From contig JAKPQM010000023.1 of NCBI GenBank assembly GCA_029546925.1, positions 88,182 through 152,181 on the forward strand: a stretch of DNA of 64,000 nucleotides, written 5' to 3'. A program made the translations under genes and the position numbers. How positions within the stretch are numbered: the stretch's first letter is position 1; every line of letters begins with the position of its first letter. Shown piece after piece: positions 48,602 through 56,809 of the stretch. This DNA is from Actinomycetes bacterium. Lineage in GTDB: Bacteria; Actinomycetota; Coriobacteriia; Coriobacteriales; Atopobiaceae. The notes under the pieces were generated by a model. That model was given only the letters and a program-made list of their open reading frames with translations. It did not search any database and had not been told where the DNA came from.

Positions 48602-48718
48602 TCATTGACGATGATAATGCCCAGCCTGTTCGCAGTCGGGCGTGGCCTCTTTCTTTCCGCAGGCTGTCAGAAGGATCAGCATAGATATAGCTGCCAGCGA
48701 AAGCACTGCCCTCTTCAT
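48602..48718 (-). CDS. Very short lipoprotein, probably a truncated gene
   Basis: A 38-codon frame starting MKRAVLSLAAISMLILLTAC then GKKEATPDCEQAGHYHRQ, with GGAGGA 8 bases upstream of the ATG. The signal peptide and lipobox LTAC are textbook and the cysteine would be lipidated. The mature part would be only 19 residues, so this is probably the 5' end of a lipoprotein gene whose remainder was lost; no continuation is evident in other frames down to 48313. A genuine mini-lipoprotein cannot be excluded. Confidence 0.6.
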   Translation of the reverse strand: MKRAVLSLAAISMLILLTACGKKEATPDCEQAGHYHRQ

Positions 48719-48906
48719 GCCTGCAGCTCCTCCGATCGTAAGTTTTCACGCTGCCATGTGTCCAAGCGCATCCTTCTCTCCAGCAAATCCGGATGTGCCC
48801 ATCTCTGCTTATTCCCATAAAAGTTTTCGTCACGACATGAGTTCCTGTCGTACTACGCTTGGCTTACGTCCGTGAAGAAGGTGGCCTTCCTCCTCCTGAG
48901 CTCGTG

Positions 48907-49749
48907 TCAGACTTTGCCGGCAGAGTTCTCTCCACCCTGCATCCACTTCTTCCAAATCGGGCACTCTTCCCATCCTTCGTAGAATCCCATGCGCCGCAGG
49001 TCCTCTTCATTGCGACCACGTGGAATCTTGGCCCGATTACCTAATCTCTTGTTCCACAAGCGATCGTGATGTGCGCATGCGTTGCGTACGGTGTTCAAGG
49101 TGAGGAGCCACGATTCAAACACCCCTGCGGGAATCCCGATCTCGTCGGCAATGCCTTTCTTGACGACATTCGGGGAGCCTCGAAACAGCGTGGGCATCAT
49201 GCCGAAGTCCATGATGTTGACGAGTGTCCAGTACGGTGGTAGTCCGTGGGAGTCACCATACTTTTTCTTGAAATGCTCGATGAATAGTGTCTTCGAGCGG
49301 TCATATGCTGTGAAGCACTTAGACATAAAATGACCGTATGCCTTCTGATCAATGTTGGGAAGTGTCGAGCGGTTCAAGAAGCCGAACGGTCCAGACTGCT
49401 CTGCAAGGCGATATGCAAGCTGGGTGCGCATGTATATTTCGACGCGTTCGATAGCGTCGAGCGTGATGAACCTGAGCTGGCGATCAAAGGTGTATAAGTC
49501 CCAAACCTTGGCGAACGTCGTCCCTTCGGTGAACGATTCGCCTTGGACATCGGAGTCCTGCTTGTAGATATACCAGTATCCGCTTAGGCGGCAGTACCCA
49601 ACGTCCGCAAGGTGCTCGACAAGATCATCCCTGTCGAAGCCGAGGCCTCGTTCTGCCAGTCTGTCTGCTTGTTCATCGTATGAGAGCCACAGCTTCGCGT
49701 ATTCCGTGCAATCCCCCGGAAAAGGAACACCCGCCAAGTTTGCAATCAT
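48907..49749 (-). CDS. Abi_2 (AbiD/AbiF-type) HEPN abortive-infection protein
   Basis: A 280-residue protein of the Abi_2 family: KLWLSYDEQADRLAERGLGF and ADVGYCRLSGYWYIYKQ near the start, VWDLYTFDRQLRFITLDAIE near 83-102, and the HEPN RNase motif RNACAHHDRLWN (R-x4-H) near 223-234. Such proteins stop phage growth by RNA cleavage or inhibition. Some abiF genes are preceded by a structured RNA; the leader here is short (about 35 nt), so I see no such element. It is a single gene with its own promoter at 49789-49818, at a distance from the main island. Confidence 0.87.
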   Translation of the reverse strand: MIANLAGVPFPGDCTEYAKLWLSYDEQADRLAERGLGFDRDDLVEHLADVGYCRLSGYWYIYKQDSDVQGESFTEGTTFAKVWDLYTFDRQLRFITLDAIERVEIYMRTQLAYRLAEQSGPFGFLNRSTLPNIDQKAYGHFMSKCFTAYDRSKTLFIEHFKKKYGDSHGLPPYWTLVNIMDFGMMPTLFRGSPNVVKKGIADEIGIPAGVFESWLLTLNTVRNACAHHDRLWNKRLGNRAKIPRGRNEEDLRRMGFYEGWEECPIWKKWMQGGENSAGKV

Positions 49750-49788
49750 CCCGGTTGACGTCGGGAGAGAGGCATGGCGGGTCCGCTA

Positions 49789-49818
49789 TCTATAATCTAC
49801 CGCACGGATTGACGTCAA
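49789..49818 (-). promoter_or_regulatory. Promoter of the Abi_2 gene
   Basis: On the minus strand TTGACG (49813-49818), an 18-bp spacer and TATAGA (49789-49794). TTGACGTC occurs twice on the plus strand, at 49755 and 49809, about 54 bp apart and flanking the start site, which suggests an operator pair. Confidence 0.6.
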
Positions 49819-50337
49819 AGAAATTTTACACGGGAATGGTCGGCAAACTTTTCTCCAGCGATCAAACAGCGATGTTTGACAGTATTTTTCTGGCTCTGGT
49901 TCGTGAGCCCCGCACAAGTAGTTCGCTGGACTTCTCCATACCGGCTCATTTGATATCCCCATGTATGTATGGGGAACTCGGCCTTCTTCTCTACAAGGCT
50001 TCTATGCAGCCGAGAAGGGAGGGGGCGAGCACGATGGCGCCGAGGTGGAGGTTACCATAAGCGTCGCCCCGCGCATGTGCGCCGGCGAACATCTGCCTGC
50101 TCTCCTCTGCGGTTTCCTCAGAAAAGCAGATCGAGGAGGTGCGCCTGCGCATCTGCTCCGCGTTTGCCGCGACGGGCCCGCCCGCTTCTATCTCTTCGTG
50201 CTGGTGGACGCGCCCGATGACGGCGTGGTGACCGCCGGGTTCGACTGAGACGCAGTCGCCATGACCGGATCGTCCTGTCTACCTCCGACATAGCGGGGAT
50301 ATCCAGCCATAGCGCCGGAGCGGTGCCCATCTGCGGC
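49819..50337. other. Gene-free stretch
   Basis: Sequence upstream of the Abi_2 promoter. Between 50100 and 50245 short open segments in different frames resemble coding sequence, but none could be assigned, and no RNA gene was seen. Confidence 0.4.
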
Positions 50338-50826
50338 CTATTCACCCCTTCGCTTCGCATGGTACTCGTCGAGCCTCTCCGTGTACTCGATGCCGCGCTT
50401 CTTGAGCGATACTCCGATGATGAAGGTCATCGCTGCGAATATCACGAGGAATATGATCGAGAAGGTCGCCCACGCCCAGGGATTGCCGGCAGGCAGCCAG
50501 CTTCCGAAGTATGCGCAGGCAGCGAGCACGACATAGTAGGTTATGCCGAATCCGAGGAGTCGTGCGCTGTAGGCGAACCTCATGGCGGGGTGGTAGTTGA
50601 ACCACAGCTGCTGCAGGATGCCGCCGGCAAGACCGGCGACGATGTAGCTGAGGTAATACCTCATCCAATCGCTCAAACCGGAGATCGCGGCTCCTACGGC
50701 TATCGACAGCACCAGCATGATCACGGTGATGAGACTGCCCGTGAGGAGTCCCATACCCACGGCACTGCCGATGCTGCGGTTGTCGTACCCGCTCAGAAAT
50801 CCGTCCTGCTCTCTGTTCCTTGCCAT
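50338..50826 (-). CDS. DUF3021 membrane protein
   Basis: A 162-residue protein with four membrane segments (LLTGSLITVIMLVLSIAV, MRYYLSYIVAGLAGGIL, LLGFGITYYVVLAACAYF, WATFSIIFLVIFAAMTFI) and the family's short charged tail. DUF3021 proteins are nearly always encoded next to a LytTR DNA-binding protein, as here, and act as its membrane partner or inhibitor in some Firmicutes. GAAGGAGG precedes the ATG at 50826. The gap to the LytTR gene is 42 bp, and the two form an operon on the minus strand. Confidence 0.85.
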   Translation of the reverse strand: MARNREQDGFLSGYDNRSIGSAVGMGLLTGSLITVIMLVLSIAVGAAISGLSDWMRYYLSYIVAGLAGGILQQLWFNYHPAMRFAYSARLLGFGITYYVVLAACAYFGSWLPAGNPWAWATFSIIFLVIFAAMTFIIGVSLKKRGIEYTERLDEYHAKRRGE

Positions 50827-50868
50827 GATGGGATCCTCCTTCGATCGCATGGGGCAATACTGGGTGCA

Positions 50869-51324
50869 CTAGTGTGTGATGCCGATCTTTCCCTTGAGGT
50901 CGGATACGTAGCTGCGCGAGACGATGACGATGTCCTCGTTGCCCATCTTGAGCGCCAGCCTGCCGTTGGGCTCGGGTCTGATGCCCATGACGTGATCGAG
51001 GTTGACGAGCGTCTGACGCGAGACGCGCACGAACTCGGTCCCCTCGAGGGCATCCTCGAGCTCGTAGAGCCTCATGGGGCTCTCGAGCCTTTTACCGCCG
51101 ACCGTGTTGATCCAAGCGCGCTTCTCGGCGGTCTCGATGCTGATCACGCTCTCGAGCGACACGACGAGCCTATCTATCGAGCCGCCATCGGCGTAGCCGA
51201 CGAGCCGGCCGAACATGCTCCGCACGCGCTCGGCGATGCGTGCGGCACGTGAGTCGCCTGGTGCCGAGCGCACGGTCACCTCGATTTCCCGGCAACCGGG
51301 CTCCTCTATCATGCGAACATTCAC
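50869..51324 (-). CDS. LytTR-family DNA-binding regulator
   Basis: A 151-residue stand-alone LytTR protein: an N-terminal segment without receiver domain, then the LytTR fold (SVISIETAEKRAWINTVGGK, LYELEDALEGTEFVRVSRQT, LVNLDHVMGI). It probably autoregulates the two-gene operon with the DUF3021 protein downstream. The start is a GTG at 51324; an ATG four codons in (51312) is an alternative. The target genes are unknown. Confidence 0.88.
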   Translation of the reverse strand: MNVRMIEEPGCREIEVTVRSAPGDSRAARIAERVRSMFGRLVGYADGGSIDRLVVSLESVISIETAEKRAWINTVGGKRLESPMRLYELEDALEGTEFVRVSRQTLVNLDHVMGIRPEPNGRLALKMGNEDIVIVSRSYVSDLKGKIGITH

Positions 51325-51588
51325 GTTGCCCCGCCTTTCCTGTTGCGAGCCTAGCGATTGCAGTCTAACGCCTTATGGGGGAGAAAAGGGCTCCCGTGCA
51401 ACCGAGTTGCCCAAAGCGCGTCTCGAGTTACGCCTTTCGGGATTGCGGCCTTCGGACGCGCAGCGTACGCGACGAGGATACTCTCCAATCCATGCCCGAT
51501 AATCCGGTATCGATCCTGCGGCTCCTGTGGCCAAGATTGAAGATCGCCCATGTGGTTTTTCGAGACCCATTGATACTTTGAAGAAATG
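51325..51588. other. Gene-free stretch
   Basis: No gene, RNA or notable repeat is recognised between the LytTR start and the AbrB operator. It contains the promoters of both flanking operons. Confidence 0.4.
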
Positions 51589-51617
51589 AAGTATGATTTA
51601 TTATACAAATCATACTT
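51589..51617 (+). promoter_or_regulatory. AbrB-gene operator/promoter palindrome
   Basis: AAGTATGATTT (51589-51599) and AAATCATACTT (51607-51617) are perfect 11-bp arms around ATTATAC, which looks like a -10 element. It lies 15 bp before the AbrB-like ATG, so self-repression is likely. Confidence 0.75.
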
Positions 51618-51631
51618 ATGAGGTGAAGAAA

Positions 51632-51850
51632 ATGAACGGACCGGACGGGAAATATGCATGGACAGCCACTGTCGGCGAAAAGGGACAGATCGTAATACCG
51701 AAACAGGCACGGGATATCTTTGGAATCAAGCCGGGAGATACATTGCTTCTTCTTGGCGATATCGAGCGGGGAATCGCCATTCCTCCGAAAGGAGCCTTTG
51801 CCGAATTATTTGGTGCGGCATTTCAGGAAAAGGATGGTGATGGCGATTGA
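51632..51850 (+). CDS. AbrB/MazE/SpoVT-family regulator
   Basis: A 72-residue swapped-hairpin DNA-binding protein: WTATVGEKGQIVIPKQARDI then FGIKPGDTLLLLGD is the full AbrB-type domain. AGGTGAAG precedes the ATG at 51632. The stop overlaps the TTG start of the glycosyltransferase by 4 bp, so the two are made together. The palindrome at 51589-51617 is its probable binding site. Composition is clearly AT-richer than the chromosome, like the next gene, and points to acquisition from a Firmicutes-type source. Confidence 0.85.
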   Translation: MNGPDGKYAWTATVGEKGQIVIPKQARDIFGIKPGDTLLLLGDIERGIAIPPKGAFAELFGAAFQEKDGDGD

Positions 51851-53247
51851 AGAGAATCGCCTTTTTCTGTATTCCTGCGCACGGTCATACCAATCCTATG
51901 CTTCCAGTTGCCGCCGAACTTGTACAACGCGGGAATACGGTCAGGTTCTACTCATTCAATGAGTTTGAAACGAGCATCCGCTCTACCGGAGCGGATTTTA
52001 TATCCTGTGATTCCTATCTTCCCGATCTGGCGGAGCAAGAAGAGAAGGGACTTAAAAACGTATCCACCACAGAAATGACTGTGCAGGATATCCGCATCAC
52101 ATGTTCTATGGACGGTTTTCTCGATAAGGAATTTAAAACCTTCCGCCCCGATGTTGTATATACGGACTCCGTATGTTTTTGGGGCAAGCTGAATGCTTGG
52201 AAGCATAACGTGCCGATGGTGGTCTCTACCAGCACGTTCGCCTTTAATCAGATGTCCTCGCAGTACATGGAGAATACGCTTGGGGAATTGGCGGATATGA
52301 TCTTCGGACTTCCGAGAGTGTCGAAGGAACTGAAGACACTTGAGCCATACGGCTACCATGTGGAAGGAGCATTATCGCTGGTCCGAAGCGATAACAATAC
52401 AGATTCGATCGTCTACACCTCAAGGCGGTTTCAACCATATGTTGAGAGCTTTTCCGACCATTATGTTTTTGTCGGCCCATCCGTATTCTCAAAAGCCGAT
52501 CCGAATAAGGATAAAACGCGGCCACTTGTTTATATCTCTATGGGAACGGTCATCAATGACAGACCGGATTTCTATGCAAAGTGCATCGATGCATTAAAAG
52601 GACAGAATATCGATGTCATCATATCCTGCGGAAATGCGATAGACCGTGATGCTTTGGGAACGTTGCCCGACAATATTCACGTGCACCCTCATGTCGATCA
52701 ACTCGATATGCTATCCGGTGCAGATATTTTTATCACGCACTGCGGCATGAACAGCGTTTCTGAAAGCCTGTACATGGCCACGCCGATGATTCTCTATCCG
52801 CAGACGAGCGAGCAAAAGGCTGTAGCAAGAAGAGTCACGGAGATGAATGCCGGACTTATGCTGAATGACGATTCTGTCGATGGCATCCGATCTGCTGTGC
52901 AGGAAGTCCTGGACAATACCGCATACGAACACGCCGCCGAGGAATGCTGCTCCGATTTCCGTTCTTGTGCGGGAGCTGCAGGAGCAGCAGAATTTATAGA
53001 ACATGCTCCTCATTCCTCGGATGGCATCGATATTTTAGGAGAACTGGATAAAGCGAATGGCAAGTTCCAATCGGCGTACTGGCTGATTGTCATTGCGGCG
53101 ATAAATCTGATTGGATTCCTTATCAGCTGGGAATACGTGTGGATCATGGGCATAGCAGCCGGCATACTGTCCACGCCTATAGGCAAGAGGATGCAAAAAA
53201 AGAAGTACGTTTCCTTGGTTGAGAAGGCGAGAACACGGAGCGCGTGA
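51847..53247 (+). CDS. MGT-like glycosyltransferase with C-terminal membrane anchor
   Basis: A 466-residue GT1-type glycosyltransferase. The N-terminal acceptor domain starts MKRIAFFCIPAHGHTNPMLP; the C-terminal donor domain carries VYISMGTVINDRPDFYAK near 228-245 and the nucleotide-sugar loop HVDQLDMLSGADIFITHCGM near 280-300. Relatives glucosylate macrolides, flavonoids or lipids. Unusually, after residue 400 come two membrane segments (AYWLIVIAAINLIGFLI, WIMGIAAGILSTPIG) and a basic tail, which would hold the enzyme on the inner face of the membrane and suggest a lipid acceptor. It starts at a TTG overlapping the AbrB-like stop. AT-rich for this genome. Confidence 0.85.
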   Translation: MKRIAFFCIPAHGHTNPMLPVAAELVQRGNTVRFYSFNEFETSIRSTGADFISCDSYLPDLAEQEEKGLKNVSTTEMTVQDIRITCSMDGFLDKEFKTFRPDVVYTDSVCFWGKLNAWKHNVPMVVSTSTFAFNQMSSQYMENTLGELADMIFGLPRVSKELKTLEPYGYHVEGALSLVRSDNNTDSIVYTSRRFQPYVESFSDHYVFVGPSVFSKADPNKDKTRPLVYISMGTVINDRPDFYAKCIDALKGQNIDVIISCGNAIDRDALGTLPDNIHVHPHVDQLDMLSGADIFITHCGMNSVSESLYMATPMILYPQTSEQKAVARRVTEMNAGLMLNDDSVDGIRSAVQEVLDNTAYEHAAEECCSDFRSCAGAAGAAEFIEHAPHSSDGIDILGELDKANGKFQSAYWLIVIAAINLIGFLISWEYVWIMGIAAGILSTPIGKRMQKKKYVSLVEKARTRSA

Positions 53248-53317
53248 TTTCGAGACGGATCCCGCAGAAAATATGAAGTGCTTTTTCCCAGCCCTGTCGT
53301 TGAACCGGTGACAGATA

Positions 53318-53352
53318 CCGCCGCCTCTGGACTGGCTATCCAAAGGCGGCGG
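53318..53352. terminator. Hairpin between convergent genes
   Basis: CCGCCGCCT (53318-53326) pairs with AGGCGGCGG (53344-53352) and inner TGG/CCA pairing extends it. It lies between the glycosyltransferase and the convergent TPR protein gene, with no strong T-tract. Confidence 0.6.
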
Positions 53353-53401
53353 CGCATGCATCTCGGCTTCCAGGCTTCCTAATCCCGGTGCAACTCCCTG
53401 C

Positions 53402-54718
53402 CTATATCGATCCACGATCGGATGAGTCGGTGCTTATCGGCGTTCCCCCTCCGCCGGATGTGATCTCGTATCCGGACCAGGCTTCGAGCGTGAATTCCTC
53501 GCTGCCGCCGAAGTTGCACCTCCAATAGGATCCCTCATCGCCGAACATGTCATCCGTGCCGAACCACATGGTGCCATAGCCCTTGTTCATCCGATATGTC
53601 CCGGCCGGGAGCATGAACGTCGCATAGCCGTCCTCCGGGATGAATACCGTCAAGATCAGGGTATCGCCCATATAGAGCTTGTAGTAGGCATTCGAGTGCC
53701 CCGAGTTGTCGATGGAGAGCTCGCAATTCTGATCGGGATAATCGCCGTTCCTGTATACAACGCCGGCCTCCGGGAAGCTCTGGATGCACGACTGCGCCTT
53801 CTCGCCCATATCCGGCAGGTCCTCGTAGGATGCCTCGGAGATGGAGCTGTACGTCACGTACGCATCGTAGTAGCGTCCCTCCGCATAGAGCGCTTCGGCC
53901 TCCTCGTAGGTTACGTGAACGGAGCACTCCGTCCTTAGGCTGCCGGCATCTTGGTAGCCTTTGTCTGCGAGATCGGAGAGGAGCTCGCCGGCCTCGGTCC
54001 ACTTCCCTTCCGCCATCAGGCCCTTGGCCGTGTAGTAGGAGGCCGCATCGAGGCAGTTCGTGGCTGCCGCGGCGGCCCTACTGTCCCCAATCGACCTGTA
54101 GATCGAGGCGGCGCTTTCCCAAGCAGCGGGATCCTCGCCGGCGCGGGCCTCCGCCGCCTGCGCCTGAAGCCAGAGGGTGGCCTTCTCGTGCCACGTCTCG
54201 GAATCCTCGTAGTCCCCGAGCTCTTCGAAGGCCTCTGCGGCCTCCGTATACTGGCCCGTATTGTAATACGCCATCGCCTGCTCGTACGCCTCGGCGCGTT
54301 TCGATTCGAAGATCGCGAAGGCGATACCGGCTATGATGCCGATGGCAGCGAGGATCCCGATCGCCAGCATCCATGGCTTGGCCTTCTTGGGAGCTGGCGC
54401 TGCAGGTACGGCCTCGGGCGCGGGTGGAACTTCGGCGGGCTCGGGTGCAGCTTGGACGGCCGTCGGGTCTACGGGTTCGGGTGCGGCTTGGGCGGCCGTC
54501 GGGTCTACGGGCTCTGGCGCAACCTGGGCATCTGCCGGATCTACAGGTTCTGGTGCAGCTTGGACGGCCGTCGGGTCTACGGGTTCGGGTGCAGCTTGGG
54601 CGGCCGTCGGGTCTACAGGCTCTGGCGCAACCTGGGTATCTGCCGACTCTGCAGCTACGTCTGCAGAAGCATCTTCTTCCAGCGGCAGGCCTTTGAATGT
54701 CTTACCGATGTTATCCAT
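53402..54718 (-). CDS. TPR-containing membrane protein with tandem Ala/Pro repeat
   Basis: A 438-residue protein. Residues 31-90 are five copies of a 12-residue unit (APEPVDPTAAQA and variants). A Pro/Ala linker and KKAK precede one membrane helix (about 113-136, WMLAIGILAAIGIIAGIAF). The outer part has TPR-like repeats (AMAYYNTGQYTEAAEAFEEL near 150-170; EALYAEGRYYDAYVTYSSI near 270-290), then a beta-rich domain with SNAYYKLYMGDTLILTVFI and a Gly-rich end. The N-terminal repeat arm is cytoplasmic by the positive-inside rule. The function is unknown. It reads towards the glycosyltransferase and shares no operon. Confidence 0.7.
   Translation of the reverse strand: MDNIGKTFKGLPLEEDASADVAAESADTQVAPEPVDPTAAQAAPEPVDPTAVQAAPEPVDPADAQVAPEPVDPTAAQAAPEPVDPTAVQAAPEPAEVPPAPEAVPAAPAPKKAKPWMLAIGILAAIGIIAGIAFAIFESKRAEAYEQAMAYYNTGQYTEAAEAFEELGDYEDSETWHEKATLWLQAQAAEARAGEDPAAWESAASIYRSIGDSRAAAAATNCLDAASYYTAKGLMAEGKWTEAGELLSDLADKGYQDAGSLRTECSVHVTYEEAEALYAEGRYYDAYVTYSSISEASYEDLPDMGEKAQSCIQSFPEAGVVYRNGDYPDQNCELSIDNSGHSNAYYKLYMGDTLILTVFIPEDGYATFMLPAGTYRMNKGYGTMWFGTDDMFGDEGSYWRCNFGGSEEFTLEAWSGYEITSGGGGTPISTDSSDRGSI
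54449..54628 (-). repeat. 36-bp tandem repeat coding the Ala/Pro units
   Basis: Five full 36-bp units (and a partial sixth) with two alternating variants, so that units 1-2 and 4-5 are nearly identical. Such DNA can change copy number by slippage, which would lengthen or shorten the arm in steps of 12 residues without breaking the frame. Confidence 0.85.
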
Positions 54719-54905
54719 GCCCTTCTACCTCGTGTACTCTTTCCGCCACTTGTTTCGGGCGTGGCACCCACCACTTCCTACGCAGTGGCCGCGTTCTTTG
54801 TCCTCTATCCGCCTGTCAAAGCTCTATCTGAAAAAGCATCGCCTGCAATTCCTTCTCCCGCCTTCTGCGGTTCCGTTCCTAGTATAAACCGAAAGATTTT
54901 GCAGC

Positions 54906-54926
54906 TTGTATGCTCGGAGCATACAA
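54906..54926. promoter_or_regulatory. 21-bp palindrome upstream of the peroxiredoxin gene
   Basis: TTGTATGCTC-G-GAGCATACAA, perfect 10-bp arms, in the 398-bp gap between the divergent TPR and bcp genes. It is a likely operator. The rest of the gap shows no gene. Confidence 0.55.
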
Positions 54927-55116
54927 ACCGGAGTTTTGTGGGGCATCCGGAATAGAGGGGGTTGACAAGACTTGGAACTCGGCCTGCGGCTCGCACTGCT
55001 CCGTTCGCCCTCCGTTCCGTCGCTTGCATCGGGCCCGTTGCCGGGGGATGCGGCAGGGCATCCTTCCTGTCATACTGTCATCATGCCCGAACCGGACGAT
55101 CGATCGGAGGCCTGCG

Positions 55117-55572
55117 ATGCTGGAAGTCGGAACCAAGGCGCCTGAATTCTCCCTGCCCGATCAGAACGGCGAGATGCGCTCGCTTTCGGATTGGCGCGGG
55201 CAGAAGGTGGTCCTGTATTTCTATCCCAAGGACATGACGGCGGGCTGCACCAAGCAGGCCTGCTCCTTCGGAGAGCTGTACCCGCAGTTCCGGGAGAAGG
55301 GGGCCGTGGTCATCGGCATCAGCAAGGATAGCGTCGCCTCGCATAAGCGTTTCGAGGAGAAATACGGCCTGCCCTTCACCCTGCTCTCCGATACCGAGAA
55401 GATCGCCATCCAGGCATATGACGTCTGGAAGGAGAAGAAACTCTACGGCAAGGTTTCCCTAGGCGTCGTCCGCACGACCTATCTCATCGACGAGGAGGGC
55501 ACCATCGTGCGTGCCTTCGACAAGGTTGCGGCAGTGGATAACCCTGCGCAGATGCTCGGCGAGCTTGGCTGA
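55117..55572 (+). CDS. bcp: Thioredoxin-dependent peroxiredoxin (Bcp/PrxQ)
   Basis: A 151-residue peroxiredoxin: MLEVGTKAPEFSLPDQNGEM, then FYPKDMTAGCTKQACSFGE with the peroxidatic cysteine C44 and the resolving cysteine C49 (CxxxxC, the alpha-type PrxQ pair). It reduces hydrogen peroxide and organic peroxides at the expense of thioredoxin in the cytoplasm. ATCGGAGG stands upstream of the ATG at 55117; the open frame further 5' is not coding. It lies 79 bp before the chromate transporter genes and may be co-transcribed with them. Confidence 0.94.
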   Translation: MLEVGTKAPEFSLPDQNGEMRSLSDWRGQKVVLYFYPKDMTAGCTKQACSFGELYPQFREKGAVVIGISKDSVASHKRFEEKYGLPFTLLSDTEKIAIQAYDVWKEKKLYGKVSLGVVRTTYLIDEEGTIVRAFDKVAAVDNPAQMLGELG

Positions 55573-55651
55573 GCGCCTGATTCGCCACTATCGCGCCCGT
55601 CCTTGTCCTATACTGTACGGCGTTGGATGACGGATGGCCCAAAGGAATGCG

Positions 55652-56236
55652 ATGAGTCGAGACGGCAAGGATAGGAGCAGCAGGCTTGGCAAGCTCCTGC
55701 CGCTGTTCCTCGCCACCTTCACCATCAGCATGACCGCCAACTCCGGCTATGCTATCCTCGCCGTGATGAAGGATGACTTCGTCAACAAACGCGAATGGTT
55801 CACCGAGGACGAGATGGCGGATCTCATCGCCATCGTCCAGAGCGCGCCCGGTGCCATGGCCGTCAATGCCTCGATGGTCGTGGGCTACCAGAGCGCGGGC
55901 TTTTTGGGCTCGCTTGCAGCAGTCGTGGGCTGCATCCTGCCTCCGCTCGTCGTGATGATCATCGTCACGGCGTTCTACCAGGTCATCGTCAGCAACGAGT
56001 TCGTATACCTCTTCATGCGCGGCATGCAGCTCGGCGTGGTGGGCATGCTGCTCGATGTCATCATCGGGCTTTTCGTCAACGTCACGAAGGGGCGCGGGGC
56101 GTATCCCCTCATCATCATGATCCTCGCATTCCTCTACGTGAGGCTTTCCGGCTGGTCCATCCTCTATCTTGCGATCGCCTGCGCCCTCGCCGGCGTTATC
56201 AAAGCCTCCCTGATCGCGAAGAGGGAGGAGAGCTGA
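55652..56236 (+). CDS. chrA: Chromate transporter family protein, first half
   Basis: A 194-residue membrane protein of the short-chain CHR family: LFLATFTISMTANSGYAILA, WFTEDEMADLIAIVQSAPGA then MAVNASMVVGYQ, and further hydrophobic segments. Short CHR proteins work as pairs of opposite topology encoded side by side, which is what is seen here: its stop shares one base with the next start. Members may export chromate or other anions; in gut bacteria the physiological substrate is unknown. I chose the ATG at 55652, with AAAGGA 5 bases before it, over an ATG at 55634. Confidence 0.88.
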   Translation: MSRDGKDRSSRLGKLLPLFLATFTISMTANSGYAILAVMKDDFVNKREWFTEDEMADLIAIVQSAPGAMAVNASMVVGYQSAGFLGSLAAVVGCILPPLVVMIIVTAFYQVIVSNEFVYLFMRGMQLGVVGMLLDVIIGLFVNVTKGRGAYPLIIMILAFLYVRLSGWSILYLAIACALAGVIKASLIAKREES

Positions 56237-56799
56237 TGGGCCTGCTGATCCGTATCGTACTCGCGTTCATGAAGGTCAGCGCCATCGCCTTCGGAGGCGC
56301 CTATGCGACCATCCCGCTGGTCGAGGAGGAGGCCGTGGTCGTGCAGGGCTGGATGACGTATGGGGAGTTCGCCGACCTCATCGCCATCGACGAGATCACG
56401 CCCGGTCCCATCCTCATCAATAGCGCGACCTTCGTGGGCATGCGGGTCGCGGGTATCCCCGGAGCCATCGCCGCCACCGTGGGCTGCATCATCATCCCCT
56501 GCATCTTCGTGATGATCCTGCTGGTGCTGTACAGGAGGTTCCACGACTCCGCGCTCATGGAAGGTGCCATGGTCTCGCTCAAATGCATGGCCGTCGCGCT
56601 CATTGCCTCGACCTTCATCAAGCTCGGCTTGAATGCGCTTCTGCCCGAGGGGGTCGCCCCCGATCTAGCAACCGGCATCTTCTCGGTTGCGGTCATCTGC
56701 GGGGCGTTCTACCTCATCAATCAGAAGAAGATAAGCCCGCTGCCCGTGATGCTCGGCTGCGGAGCGGTAAACCTCTTGGCCCACCTGCTCTTCCTCTAG
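56236..56799 (+). CDS. chrA: Chromate transporter family protein, second half
   Basis: A 187-residue partner of the previous protein: MKVSAIAFGGAYATIPLVEE, WMTYGEFADLIAIDEITPGP then ILINSATFVGMR, the hallmark CHR motif with the GPI turn, and further membrane segments to LLAHLLFL. The paired arrangement replaces the single long-chain ChrA. GAGGAGAG precedes the ATG, which overlaps the first half by one base. The gene ends 10 bp before the convergent hydrolase stop codon. Confidence 0.88.
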   Translation: MGLLIRIVLAFMKVSAIAFGGAYATIPLVEEEAVVVQGWMTYGEFADLIAIDEITPGPILINSATFVGMRVAGIPGAIAATVGCIIIPCIFVMILLVLYRRFHDSALMEGAMVSLKCMAVALIASTFIKLGLNALLPEGVAPDLATGIFSVAVICGAFYLINQKKISPLPVMLGCGAVNLLAHLLFL

Positions 56800-56809
56800 G
56801 GACGCCCGC

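Noticed and set aside
48399..48833. A 144-codon minus-strand protein
   Set aside because: It overlaps the better-supported lipoprotein start in another frame and shows no protein-like pattern or ribosome site.
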